Positions 23,710 to 32,732 are shown, numbered from the stretch's first letter. The stretch: DNA of 64,000 nucleotides from JBGAKG01 sp044224495 (GCA_044224495.1 JBGAKG010000011.1:232439-296438); one strand, 5' to 3'. Numbers and translations: made by a program. The notes: generated by a model not told the origin, from the sequence alone.

Positions 23710-25746
23710 TCACGCCGCCGGCGGACGCTCGCTCGGGATCCCTGCTTGCACCCGCGCGAGCGCGCGCGCGCGCGGCGCGAGCGCGAAACCGTCGAGCACG
23801 AGCCGGAGCGCGCCGCCCTCGCGCTGGACCGCCCCGGCATAGGGGCCGAGCGATGCGACGAGCGGCCCGAGCGGGCGCACGAGCAGCTCTTCGACGTGGG
23901 ACACGGCATCCACCGCGACCAACGTCGGCTCCGTGCTCGCGTCCTCGCTGACGAGTTGGATCCGGAGCGCCGGGTTCGCCGGCTCCGCCCGCGGACGCGC
24001 GCCTTCGCGCTCGAGACACGCCGCGAGGTGCGGCGTGAGCTCCGCCTCGCTTCCCTCGTTCGGGGAGACGCCGGCGACCTGGGTCGCATCGAGCGCGTAC
24101 TCGTCGCGCCCGCAGCGCAGGAACACCACCCGTGCGACGCCGCGCTCGACGGGGACGTCGATCTGGGTGCGGAGACCGGCGCCGACGGTGCTCGACAAGC
24201 GGATGCCGCCGCCGAGGCGTTGGATCGACGCTTGAACGATGTCCAGGCCGACGCCGCGCCCCGCGAGCAGATCGGCGGTCTTGCGCGTCGAGAACCCGGG
24301 CAGGAAGAGCAGCGCGAGGAGCGTGTCGTCGTCGGCGTGCGCGGCGAGCTCGGTCCCCACCGCGCCGATCGCGAGCGCGTGCGCGCGCACCGCGGCCACG
24401 TCGACGCCGGCCCCGTCGTCGGCGAGGGTGAGCCGGAGCCGGCCCCCGACCTTCTTCGCGTCGATCGTGATCGTGCCGGCGCGCGGCTTGCCGGCGCTCT
24501 CGCGGGTGCGGGGATCCTCGACCCCGTGCGCGACCGAATTACGTGCAATCTGCAAACATGGCTCGACGAGCTGCTCGAGGACGCGGCGGTCGATCGTCTC
24601 GGAATCGCCTGCCGCGCGGACGACGACCTCTTTCCCCGTTCGGCGCGCCTCCGTGTCGATCGCGACGGCCAGGCGCGCGAACAGCGTGCCGAGCGGCGCT
24701 TCGCGGAGCTGCGCGATCTCCTTCTTGGCATGCACGACGCCTTCGCGGAGGAGCGGGTCGCGGCGGCGAACGTCGCTCGCGGCCGCGTCGAAGCGCTCGC
24801 TCATCGCGCCGAGCGCCTTGGCGACGCGCTCGATCCGGTGAATCGCCGCCGCCGGGGCGCCCCACGGACGCGGCGGGCCGATCAAGCGCAGGGCCTCCGC
24901 GAGCTCGGTGCGGAGCGCGCGGACCTGCTCGGCCGCGCTCGCCTCGCGCGCGGCGCCTTCGAGGAGCGCATCACGCACGAACGTCCCGGTCGAGATGCGG
25001 GCGAGCAGCCGATCGAGCGCACCGAACGACACGCGCACCGTCGCGTCCTCGCCGCGGACGCGCTCCGTCTCGGGCGCGAGCGTGGGGTGCGTGGACCGCG
25101 GGCGCGCGATCTTGCGGAGCAGATCGAGCGCGGCATCCGGATCGTCGAGGAGCGCGCCCAGCACGCTCCGGTGGCGTGCAATCTCGTCCGCCGTGCGCGT
25201 GGCCGCTTCGAGCCCTGCGCCGGAGCGGCGCAGGTCGTCCTCGAGCCCGTGACAGAACCACGCCATCGGCTCGTCGCCGATCGCGCTCGCCGCTCCCTTG
25301 ATGGTGTGGATGTGGCGATCGAGGAGCGTCTGCTTCTCGAGCGGCGGCAGATCGCCCCCGAGGATCTCGTCGATCGCGAGCAGGCGATCGGTGACCTCCG
25401 AGTGATAGGCGGCGAACAACGATGGCTCGAGCGGACGCCCGCGGAGATCCGTCGGGGGCTCCGGCCACGCGGCGGCGGTCGCGCGCTTGCCGCGCGCGAG
25501 GCGTGATTTCGCCGTCTCGAGGAGCGCCCGGGCCGACTCGACGGCCGCCACCTCGTCCTGGCGGAGGCGCCGCTCGATGAGCGTGAGCTCGGTAGCCAGC
25601 TCGCGCTCGCCCGCGAGGGACGCCGAGCCCTTAAGGGCGTGGACCGCGCGCCGACTCGCGTCGAGGTTCTTCGGATCGAGCTCGGTCACGTGACGTTCGA
25701 TCTCGAGCACGAGCAGACGGACGAGCTCGGGATCGCGCTCGGTCAC
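23710..25746 (-). CDS. CheA-type sensor kinase with two Hpt domains
   Basis: A 678-residue histidine kinase of chemosensory type. It has two Hpt domains, phosphorylatable His36 (HALKG) and His147 (HTIKG), a dimerisation helix pair (about 240-330), a HATPase with N box QIARNSVAHGVEDP, G1 DDGAGVD and G2 GRGVGLDIV, and a C-terminal CheW-like domain (540-670). There is no P2-like or receiver domain. Start GTG 25746 overlaps the stop of the MCP-like gene (GTGA). CheW, CheY, CheR and CheB are not adjacent. Such kinases in myxobacteria often control motility, development or gene expression. Confidence 0.9.
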   Translation of the reverse strand: MTERDPELVRLLVLEIERHVTELDPKNLDASRRAVHALKGSASLAGERELATELTLIERRLRQDEVAAVESARALLETAKSRLARGKRATAAAWPEPPTDLRGRPLEPSLFAAYHSEVTDRLLAIDEILGGDLPPLEKQTLLDRHIHTIKGAASAIGDEPMAWFCHGLEDDLRRSGAGLEAATRTADEIARHRSVLGALLDDPDAALDLLRKIARPRSTHPTLAPETERVRGEDATVRVSFGALDRLLARISTGTFVRDALLEGAAREASAAEQVRALRTELAEALRLIGPPRPWGAPAAAIHRIERVAKALGAMSERFDAAASDVRRRDPLLREGVVHAKKEIAQLREAPLGTLFARLAVAIDTEARRTGKEVVVRAAGDSETIDRRVLEQLVEPCLQIARNSVAHGVEDPRTRESAGKPRAGTITIDAKKVGGRLRLTLADDGAGVDVAAVRAHALAIGAVGTELAAHADDDTLLALLFLPGFSTRKTADLLAGRGVGLDIVQASIQRLGGGIRLSSTVGAGLRTQIDVPVERGVARVVFLRCGRDEYALDATQVAGVSPNEGSEAELTPHLAACLEREGARPRAEPANPALRIQLVSEDASTEPTLVAVDAVSHVEELLVRPLGPLVASLGPYAGAVQREGGALRLVLDGFALAPRARALARVQAGIPSERPPAA

Positions 25747-26528
25747 GCGCCGTCCTCGCCCTCGGCTTCGTCCTCGACGACGACCCGGAGCAAGGGCTCG
25801 AGCACGGGCCGAAGCGCGTTGACGAGGATCGCACGCGGGACGCGCCCGGTGAGCGTGCCCAACGCGGCGACCAGCGCGCGGCCGTGCTCGGTCGCGTCGG
25901 CGATCGCCTTGGCGGTCTCGGGATCGGTCCCGGTCGCCTTGCGCAGGCGCTCCGAGAGCTCAGCGAGCGCGCGCTCGGTCTCGGTCATCGCACCCGCGAC
26001 GCGGCTCGCATCCGTCGTCACGTCGGCCCCGAGCGCACGCACCTCGTCGAGACGCAACCCGATCGCCGATGCCTCGCGCGCGGACTCGCGCGCGAGATCA
26101 CCGACGTCGCGCGCGGCCGACGCTCCACGCTCGACGTGACTGCGAATCTCGTCCCCGACCAGGCTGAGCGAGCGCCCGGCGGTCTCGCCCAAGCGCGCGC
26201 CTTCCAGGCCGGCGTTCAACGCGACGAGGTTCAAGCGCTCGAAGGCATCCCCCAGACGCGCGAGCGCACGCTCCACCTCGTCGCGACGCCCGCTCGCCGC
26301 GCGCGCCTGATCGGCGACGGCGTCCACGGTGGCGCGGCTCTTCGCGAGCGCGGACGCGACGCGCTGCGCGGCCTCCGCCCCGAGCCGCGCGGAGGCGGTC
26401 GCCCGCTCGTGCGTGCTCCAGAGCGCGCCGTCACTCTCGGCGGAGCGCCCGGGCGTGCGCTGAGAGCGCGAAGCCGTCTTCCGGAGCAGCTTGAGGAATC
26501 GGTTCTTGGTCGGTTGGCCGCCCGCCAT
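25743..26528 (-). CDS. Cytosolic methyl-accepting chemotaxis-like receptor
   Basis: A 261-residue, highly helical Ala/Glu/Arg-rich protein without transmembrane segments or a sensor domain. Residues about 95-140 retain the MCP signalling hairpin in altered form: FERLNLVALNAGLEGARLGETAGRSLSLVGDEIRSHVER, where canonical receptors have INLLALNAAIEAARAGE.G.GF.VVA.EVR.LAER. Heptad repeats flank it. It is coupled to the CheA gene (GTGA overlap) and should be its partner in a soluble cluster, similar in concept to FrzCD. The signal input is not visible and may come from another protein. Confidence 0.78.
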   Translation of the reverse strand: MAGGQPTKNRFLKLLRKTASRSQRTPGRSAESDGALWSTHERATASARLGAEAAQRVASALAKSRATVDAVADQARAASGRRDEVERALARLGDAFERLNLVALNAGLEGARLGETAGRSLSLVGDEIRSHVERGASAARDVGDLARESAREASAIGLRLDEVRALGADVTTDASRVAGAMTETERALAELSERLRKATGTDPETAKAIADATEHGRALVAALGTLTGRVPRAILVNALRPVLEPLLRVVVEDEAEGEDGA

Positions 26529-26597
26529 GGTGTTCGTCGATGGTACCCCAGCCGAGGCGGCTGCAAAGGAAAGGTAGTGGTGCTACGGTCGGCGCCG

Positions 26598-26796
26598 TCC
26601 TCGGTGCTGGCGGGTTCGTCGGCGCACGGGAATCCGGTGTGAATCCGGAGCTGCCCCGCAGCGGTGTGTGGAAACGAACGTCGCGATGTCCACTGGTGCC
26701 CTCTCGAAGACGGGAGTGCGCTGGGAAGGCGCGGCGCGAGGAAACCAGGCGCGATCGTCGCGCCCGGAGCGTCCACGAGCCCGAAGACCGACCGAA
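26598..26796 (+). ncRNA. Cobalamin (B12) riboswitch
   Basis: The region contains the conserved cobalamin aptamer core GGGAATCC-GGTGTGAATCC-GGAGCTGCCCCGC (26628-26659), the CACTGG and CTGGGAAGGC elements (26691-26730), and a closing segment GAGCCCGAAGACCGACC (26777-26793) that corresponds to the B12 box. Spacing and order match the Rfam Cobalamin class. It lies in the 333-bp gap before the TonB receptor gene, and adenosylcobalamin binding should reduce its expression. No other gene occupies this gap. Outer boundaries are approximate. Confidence 0.92.
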
Positions 26797-26797
26797 G

Positions 26798-26852
26798 ATG
26801 CGCCCCGTTCCCGTAGGTGGGCGCGTAACTCTCGAGGCTTCCGCGGGGAAGC
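26798..26852 (+). promoter_or_regulatory. Riboswitch expression platform with ribosome-site hairpin
   Basis: Two hairpins follow the aptamer: ATGCGCCC/GGGCGCGT (26798-26805 with 26819-26826) and a perfect 6-bp stem GCTTCC-GCGG-GGAAGC (26837-26852). The second encloses the purine run GGGGAAG, the only Shine-Dalgarno-like sequence, 10 bp before ATG 26862. No U-tract follows, so control of translation, not termination, is the better guess. Confidence 0.55.
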
Positions 26853-26861
26853 GCTTCGACC

Positions 26862-28826
26862 ATGCGCCACCATTCCACCGTCACCTCCGGCTTCGTCGCG
26901 GCCGCCCTCGTCCTGGGCGCGCTGAACGCGCGTGCGGACGATCCGATCGAAGAGGTGCGCGCTCCGGGATCGAAGGCCCCGCGCCTGACCGATCCGAGTG
27001 TGGCGGGGAGCGTCGTCGACGAGAAGCGTCTCGGTGCCGCGGGCGCGCGCACCGCCGAGCTCCTCCGCGAGCAGCCGGGCGTCGCCGTCACGGACACCGG
27101 CGGCTACGGCGCGCTCGCCACCGCGACGATCCGCGGCGCGACATCGGCGCAGACACCGGTCTACCTCGGTGGCATCCGGCTCAACGACGACGTGGGCGGG
27201 ACCGCGGACCTCTCGCTCACGCCACCGTGGCTGCTGCGCCGGATCGAGATCTACCGCGGCAATGCTCCGCTCCGCGCCGATCGCCTCGGGATCGGCGGTG
27301 CGATCTTCCTCGAGCCGCGGATCCCGCATCGCACCGAGGCCGGCGCAGGAGCCACGCTCGGGAGCTTCGGTGCGGCCGGTGGCTTCGCTTGGGCGGGGCT
27401 CGGCGATCGGCGCGCCGCCGCAATCGTCGGCGTTCGCTGGGAGGGCGCCCGGAACGACTACCCCTACGTCGACGACCGCGGGACCGCCTTCGACCCGAAC
27501 GACGACCGCACGCTGCGGCGCACCAACGCCGACGCCTCGACGGTCGACGCGTGGGCGCTCGGGCGCGTCTTCGTCGAGGGCACCACCGAGATCGACCTCC
27601 TCGCGAACGTCGTCGCGCGAGAGCAGGGCGTGCCGGGGATCGGGCTCCTGCCCACGCTGGCCGTCCGCTCCCGCGTCGAGCGCGAGCTCGGCGGCGCCAC
27701 GATCCGCGGCTCGTGCGCGCGCGAGGACCGCTGCGCCCTCTCGTCGACGACGTCGTTCCTCGCCTCGCGAACGACGACGACCGATCCGCTCGGCGAGCTC
27801 TTCCCCGGCTCGCCGGTCGTCACGTTCCTCGGCTCGCGGCTCGAAGAGGCGCTCACGCTGCGACTCGATCTCTCGCCGCGGGTGACGGCGACGTTCGTCG
27901 CGCGCGGGGGGCTCGAGCGGCTCTCCGTCCGTGGCGGCGGCCCCGCCACCGACGGCACGCGCGTGCGCGGCGCTCCCGCCGCGCTCGTCGAGTGGGCTCC
28001 CAACCGGCTGCTCGTGCTCCGCGCCCTCGGGCTCGTCGATCTCGAGACGACCAGCGCCGACGCCGGCTCGACGTTCCGCGCGCTCCCGTCCGCGCGCCTC
28101 GGTGCGCAGCTCGGGCACGGCGCCGTCGTGGGGCTCCTGAACCTCGGGCGCTACGCGCGGAGCCCCACGCTCGGCGAGCTCTACGGCGTGAACGGCGCCC
28201 AGCGCGGCAACGCTTCACTCCGCGCCGAGGGAGGATGGACCTTCGACGTCGGCGGACGAATCGCGACCGCGCCGAGCCCCGTCGCCGAGCTCCGCGCCGA
28301 GGCCTTCCTCTTCGCGCGCTGGGCGGACGACCTCATCGCCTACCGGCGCTCGTCGTTCGGGTACCTCACGCCGTACAACGTCGGCGCGGCTCGCGTGCTC
28401 GGTGGCGAGCTCGCCGCGACGGCGCTCTTCCTCCGCCGCCTCGAAGCGACGGCGGCGCTCACCCTGCTGGACCCGCGCGACGTCTCCGCCGATCGGACGA
28501 CGACGAACGATCTCCTCCCCTTCCGCTCGCGGCTCGTGTTCGCGCCCCGCATCACCGCCCACACTGGCCGCCTGCCGCGGGCGGGGCTCGAAGACGCCTC
28601 GCTCGGCGTCGGCCTCCTCGTTCAGACGGGCCGCGTGGCGGACCCGGCTGGGCTCGTCGCGATCCCCGCGCAAGCGACGCTCGACGTCGAAGCAGGGCTC
28701 GCGTTCCGCGCGACGCAGCTCCGCTTCCGCATCGCCAACCTGACCGACGCCGCCCGCTTCGACGTCGTCGGCTATCCGCTCCCCGGTCGCTCCGCCTACC
28801 TCTCGATCGAGCTCCACACGCCATGA
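26862..28826 (+). CDS. btuB: TonB-dependent outer-membrane receptor, probable cobalamin transporter
   Basis: A 654-residue outer-membrane receptor with signal peptide (cleavage after ARA), a possible TonB box EEVRAPG near residue 30, a plug domain (about 40-155: LLREQPGVAVTDTGGYGALATATIRGAT, IRLNDDVGG, LLRRIEIYRGNAPL) and a 22-strand beta-barrel ending in the aromatic-rich YLSIELH. Size fits BtuB. The cobalamin riboswitch directly upstream identifies the likely substrate as B12 or a corrinoid. The gene overlaps the following propeller lipoprotein by 4 bp. BtuC, BtuD and BtuF are not in this window. Confidence 0.9.
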   Translation: MRHHSTVTSGFVAAALVLGALNARADDPIEEVRAPGSKAPRLTDPSVAGSVVDEKRLGAAGARTAELLREQPGVAVTDTGGYGALATATIRGATSAQTPVYLGGIRLNDDVGGTADLSLTPPWLLRRIEIYRGNAPLRADRLGIGGAIFLEPRIPHRTEAGAGATLGSFGAAGGFAWAGLGDRRAAAIVGVRWEGARNDYPYVDDRGTAFDPNDDRTLRRTNADASTVDAWALGRVFVEGTTEIDLLANVVAREQGVPGIGLLPTLAVRSRVERELGGATIRGSCAREDRCALSSTTSFLASRTTTTDPLGELFPGSPVVTFLGSRLEEALTLRLDLSPRVTATFVARGGLERLSVRGGGPATDGTRVRGAPAALVEWAPNRLLVLRALGLVDLETTSADAGSTFRALPSARLGAQLGHGAVVGLLNLGRYARSPTLGELYGVNGAQRGNASLRAEGGWTFDVGGRIATAPSPVAELRAEAFLFARWADDLIAYRRSSFGYLTPYNVGAARVLGGELAATALFLRRLEATAALTLLDPRDVSADRTTTNDLLPFRSRLVFAPRITAHTGRLPRAGLEDASLGVGLLVQTGRVADPAGLVAIPAQATLDVEAGLAFRATQLRFRIANLTDAARFDVVGYPLPGRSAYLSIELHTP

Positions 28827-30055
28827 CCCGCTCCGCACTCCTTCGTGTTTCGCTCCTGGTCGCCGCGCTCGCGTGCGGAGTTCCCGACGCCCCTCCGCCC
28901 TCCGGCGGCGTGTCCCTGCCGCAGCGCGACGGGACGTGCCCGCGCGCCTGGGCCGTCGTGTCCTCCGACTACGCCTCGTCGAGCATCGCCGTCTTGTCCC
29001 AAGATGGGACAGTCTTGTCCGGCAGCATGATCTCGAGCGCCGCCCCGGCGACCGGGACGTCGGCCGCGCTCTCGGGCGACGTCGTGGTGGCGCGCGAGCC
29101 GCCGCCGGCGAGCGACGGCGACGCGCTCTTCGTCGTGGATCGCTACCCGAACGCCGTCGTCACGCGACTCGCGCCGTCGACGGGGACCGTGACCGCCCAG
29201 CACTCGGTCGCGACGGGCTTCGCGTCCAACCCCCACGACGTCCTCGCCCTCGGCGACGGGCGTGCGTACGTGGCCCGGTACGGGACGAACCCGAAGCCCG
29301 GCCGCGAGCCGAACGACGCGGGGAACGATCTCCTCGTCCTCGACGCGAAGTCGCTCGTGGCGCTCGGGCGCGTCGATCTCGCGAGCGCCGGCGCGCCGCT
29401 GCCCGCGCGCCCCGATCGGCTCCTCCGCACCGGTCCCCTCGTCACCGTCCTGCTCGGGCGGATCGACGACGGCTTCCGCGACGCGCTCGACGGGCGCCTC
29501 GCGGTGGTCGACCCCACGAAGGACGCGGTGAGCTTCACGACCGATCTCACCGGGCTCGCGAACTGCGGCGCGCTCGCCTCTTCCGCCGACGGCGCGACGA
29601 TCGCCGTCGCGTGCAGCGGGGTGTTCTCCGCCGGCGCGGGCCAGCTCGATCGCAGCGACGTCGCGCTCGTCGACGCCACGAAGTCCCCCTTCGTGATGAC
29701 CACCCGACTCGCAGTCGCGAAGCCGCTCGGGGCCCCGGTCGCGCCCGCCATCGCATGGGACGCCGATCGCATCGTCGGCGTCGCCTACGGCAGCAACGAC
29801 GCGAGCGGAGGCCGCTCCGACGTGCTCTGGATGTCGCGCGGCGGCGCTGCGCCGACCGTGATCGCGACCGCCAGCAAAGCGTTCGTGTTCGGGGACGTGG
29901 CGTGCTCCCCGTGCAATGGCATCTGCCTCGTGAGCGACGCGGGGAGCGGCACCGTGCGGCGCTTCCGATGGACCGGCTCCGCGTACGAGGAGCTCGCGCC
30001 GACCCGCATCGATGGTGCGGTGGGCCTCCCGCCGCGGACGTTCGGGGCGCTCTGA
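28823..30055 (+). CDS. Beta-propeller lipoprotein in the B12-riboswitch operon (BtuG-like candidate)
   Basis: A 410-residue protein: signal peptide with lipobox-like ALAC, short Pro/Ser tether, then repeats with a hydrophobic-x-V/LD pattern (FVVDRYPNAVVTRLAPSTG, VLALGDGRAYVARYGTN, LLVLDAKSLVALGRVDL, LAVVDPTKDAVSF, IAVACSG, VALVDATKS), as in YVTN/NHL-type propellers. The start overlaps the btuB stop (ATGA), so it is translationally coupled behind the cobalamin riboswitch. Bacteroides BtuG is also a beta-propeller lipoprotein that captures cobalamin for BtuB; the similarity here is in architecture and context, and sequence homology is not shown. A CSPC-NGIC motif occurs near residue 355. Confidence 0.82.
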   Translation: MTRSALLRVSLLVAALACGVPDAPPPSGGVSLPQRDGTCPRAWAVVSSDYASSSIAVLSQDGTVLSGSMISSAAPATGTSAALSGDVVVAREPPPASDGDALFVVDRYPNAVVTRLAPSTGTVTAQHSVATGFASNPHDVLALGDGRAYVARYGTNPKPGREPNDAGNDLLVLDAKSLVALGRVDLASAGAPLPARPDRLLRTGPLVTVLLGRIDDGFRDALDGRLAVVDPTKDAVSFTTDLTGLANCGALASSADGATIAVACSGVFSAGAGQLDRSDVALVDATKSPFVMTTRLAVAKPLGAPVAPAIAWDADRIVGVAYGSNDASGGRSDVLWMSRGGAAPTVIATASKAFVFGDVACSPCNGICLVSDAGSGTVRRFRWTGSAYEELAPTRIDGAVGLPPRTFGAL

Positions 30056-30068
30056 GCGCGAGCGGGCG

Positions 30069-32603
30069 TCAGGGAGCGGTCGCGAGCGCGGCCAGGAGCC
30101 CGTCCTTCATGCGCTCGCTGCACGTCTCGATGGAGAGAAAGACGTCGCCCACTCGGCAGACCGCATCGGAGCTGCCACGCACCTCGAACCCCGTGTCGTC
30201 CTGAGCGACGAGGCCCGTGCCGAGCAGGGTGAGCTCGATGGGCTTCGGCCCGCCGACGACGACGGTCTCGTCCGCGGTCCACGTGACCGGGGTGCTGCCG
30301 AGAAACGCGACCCGCGGCAGGACGTGCTCGCGCACGACCGTGCTCGTCCCCTCCGCGAGCCGCACCACGGAGCCGTCGCCGAGCGCTGCCAGGGTGGTCG
30401 AGCCGTCGGCGCTCAGCGCCAGCGCCATCACCACCGACGCCAGGGTGACCACCGAGTCCGTCCCCGTCTTGAGATCGACGACGTGCACGGACCGGTCGAT
30501 CGCGGCCGCATACTTCGTCCCGTTGCGCGCGAACGCCTGCGGGGCGGAGAGGCGGATGCCGGCTACGAGCTTGACGTCCGACGTCCAGGCTCCGGCGGCG
30601 TCGAACAGCGAAGCCCCGCCCGTCCAGTTCTGCACCAGGATCGTCCCGTCGGCGAAGCGAACGTGGTGCGCCGTCAGCGGTACCGCTTTGGGATGACGAA
30701 GCGCGGTCCGCTTTCGCTCCTTCTGGGTCGCGACGTCGATCTCGGTCAGCGCGTCGCCCGAGGCGACCGTCAGCACCGCGTCGTCGGCGGAGAACGCGAG
30801 ATCGCCCTCGCCGGTCGGGCTCGGCGCAGTGCGCTTGACGACCGCACGCTCGGTCCAACCGGCGGTCTCGAAGACGTGGAGCGCGCCGTCGCTCGTGGCG
30901 CACACGAACGACTTCCCCGAGCTCGAGAACGCGACGTTGGTGGGGACGATCGACGGCAGGAAGCGCTGCGTCTGGAGCGCGCACACCGTCCGATGGTCGC
31001 CGGTCTTCTTCACGATCGTCACCGACTCGGTCGCGAGGACGGCGAGCGTACCGTCCGCCGCCTTCACCAGCCGAGTCGGGTGCAAGCGCTCGGACGTGGA
31101 CGAACGACGACGCTCCTCGCCGGTGGCCACGTCCCACTCCACGACGCCGCGATCCGCGAGGACGATGCTCTTGCCGTCGGGCGAGAGCTGGAACTCGTTG
31201 GTGCCGGGCGCGTGGCTGAACGTCCACTTCTTCGCCCCCACGTCGTAGATCCGGACCGAGCTCTTGTCCCCCGAGGTGGACGCGCTGACGAGCGTCTTGC
31301 CGTCGTTCGAGATCGCGATCGATTCGACGGTGTAGAGGTGCCCCGGGACGTCGACGAGCTCCTTGTTCGCGCCCACGTCGCGGACGTGGAGATGATCGGC
31401 CGCGAGGTCGATCGATGCGAAGTAGGCCCCGTTCGGGGAGTAGGCCCAATGGCTCGAGTCCGGGCTCCCGGCGAACGGCGCTCCCGTTCGCTTGGCGAGG
31501 TCGAACAAGCGTACGCCGCCGGCCATGCTCGGGTTGACGCTCCAGTCGTACCGGTACGCGAGCAACGCCGAGCCGTTCACGAAGCCTTCGACGCTGACGC
31601 CACGGAGGCCGATGACCGCGGCCTTCACCGCCCCCGTCACCGGGTCGAGCAGCCGGACCAGGCCCGGCGTGCAGATGTCGTCGGTCGAGTCGACGACGAC
31701 GAGCGTGGCGCCGTCGGGCGTGAGGGCCGCGCTGCAGCTCTTCGCGACGTGTGCGAGCTGCTCGCCCGTCGTCAGGTCGACGACGTCGTGCGTGTGCTTG
31801 TCCTGGTCCGTCACGAGGGCGAGCATCGCGCCGGGCTCGATCTTCCAGCGCTGGCCGGCCGGAGACTTGGAGCGATCGACCAGCAAGCGCCGCTCGCCCG
31901 TCGCGAGATCGAGCGACTCGAAGAGCCCCGCGTCCGAGAGCACCACGTGGCGGCCCGAGACCGCCAGCGCCGGATACTGGAGGTACGGGCGGAGGGCGAG
32001 CCGCGCCGGGGCGTGCGTCGTCGCTTCGGCTTCGACGAGCGCGCGATCGCGGAGGCGCCGCGCCTCGGCCGCGTCTCCTGCGGCGCCGGCCATGCGCGCG
32101 GCGGACTCGAGCGCGCGCGGGTTCGGGTGTTGCTCCGACCACGCCGCCAGATAGAGCGCCTTCGCCTTCGCGAAGTCCCCCGCGTGCTCCGCGTCGGAGG
32201 CCTCGTGGAGCTTCACTCGCAGGGTGCGCGCATCGCCGAGGGGCGGCGCTTCGATCGTCTTGCACGCGTCGAGAGCCGCGTTGCCGCTCTTCGCGAGCGC
32301 ACGCACGTCGCTGCAGAGGCCGAGGCTCGCGAGCACGCGCAGCTCGAGGTCCGCGCTCGCTGCACGATCGCTCGGGCACTCCGCGTTCGCTGCGTCGAGC
32401 GTGCTCCGCGCGCGGATCGAGTGTCCCTCCGTGTCGAGCTTTGCCGCGGCGGCGCGCAGCTCGGCGGCGTGGGCACAGGCGGGCGAGACGGGGACCGGCG
32501 CCGTGGCGGCGGTCACCTTGGGTGCGAGCGCCGCCGGACGCGGAGAACATGCAACGATCGCCCCGGCGAGGAGCGCGAGGGAGGAGAGGAGGAGTCGGCG
32601 CAC
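30069..32603 (-). CDS. WD40-like beta-propeller lipoprotein (paralogue of 51831-54092)
   Basis: An 844-residue lipoprotein from GTG 32603 with lipobox IVAC, a tether, a helical TPR-like region (about 40-190) and two propeller halves built from WD40-like repeats (GHLYTVESIAISNDGKTLVSASTSGDKSSVRIYD, ALALSADGSTTLAALGDGSVVRL). It ends with CRVGDVFLSIETC, mirrored by CRIGAFSEPIEAC in the second copy at 51831. The open frame extends upstream across the acyltransferase locus without coding character. Role unknown; the propeller suggests binding. It converges on the B12 operon 13 bp away and shares a divergent promoter region with the acyltransferase gene. Confidence 0.8.
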   Translation of the reverse strand: MRRLLLSSLALLAGAIVACSPRPAALAPKVTAATAPVPVSPACAHAAELRAAAAKLDTEGHSIRARSTLDAANAECPSDRAASADLELRVLASLGLCSDVRALAKSGNAALDACKTIEAPPLGDARTLRVKLHEASDAEHAGDFAKAKALYLAAWSEQHPNPRALESAARMAGAAGDAAEARRLRDRALVEAEATTHAPARLALRPYLQYPALAVSGRHVVLSDAGLFESLDLATGERRLLVDRSKSPAGQRWKIEPGAMLALVTDQDKHTHDVVDLTTGEQLAHVAKSCSAALTPDGATLVVVDSTDDICTPGLVRLLDPVTGAVKAAVIGLRGVSVEGFVNGSALLAYRYDWSVNPSMAGGVRLFDLAKRTGAPFAGSPDSSHWAYSPNGAYFASIDLAADHLHVRDVGANKELVDVPGHLYTVESIAISNDGKTLVSASTSGDKSSVRIYDVGAKKWTFSHAPGTNEFQLSPDGKSIVLADRGVVEWDVATGEERRRSSTSERLHPTRLVKAADGTLAVLATESVTIVKKTGDHRTVCALQTQRFLPSIVPTNVAFSSSGKSFVCATSDGALHVFETAGWTERAVVKRTAPSPTGEGDLAFSADDAVLTVASGDALTEIDVATQKERKRTALRHPKAVPLTAHHVRFADGTILVQNWTGGASLFDAAGAWTSDVKLVAGIRLSAPQAFARNGTKYAAAIDRSVHVVDLKTGTDSVVTLASVVMALALSADGSTTLAALGDGSVVRLAEGTSTVVREHVLPRVAFLGSTPVTWTADETVVVGGPKPIELTLLGTGLVAQDDTGFEVRGSSDAVCRVGDVFLSIETCSERMKDGLLAALATAP

Positions 32604-32661
32604 GGTTCCCTCTCCAACGCGCGCGCGGGTGGTCCTAGTCCGCGCGGCGATCGATCGACGA

Positions 32662-32703
32662 TTGGCGCCGAGCGGGAAGCGCTTGGCGCCCAGCCGGAAG
32701 CCC
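32662..32703. repeat. Two tandem 21-bp repeats in a divergent promoter region
   Basis: TTGGCGCCGAGCGGGAAGC and TTGGCGCCCAGCCGGAAGC begin 21 bp apart and match at 18 of 21 positions. The period equals two helical turns, so identical faces of the helix are presented. Each copy starts with the palindrome GGCGCC. The pair lies between the WD40 lipoprotein start (32603) and the acyltransferase start (32733) and could be a repressor or activator site. Confidence 0.45.
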
Positions 32704-32732
32704 CGGCGGGCCGGCCGCGGTACTTCCGGGGC

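Noticed and set aside
30012..32732. Apparent long N-terminal extension of the acyltransferase gene
   Set aside because: The open region lies antisense to the WD40 lipoprotein and has no start signal or domain; the domain begins at ATG 32733.
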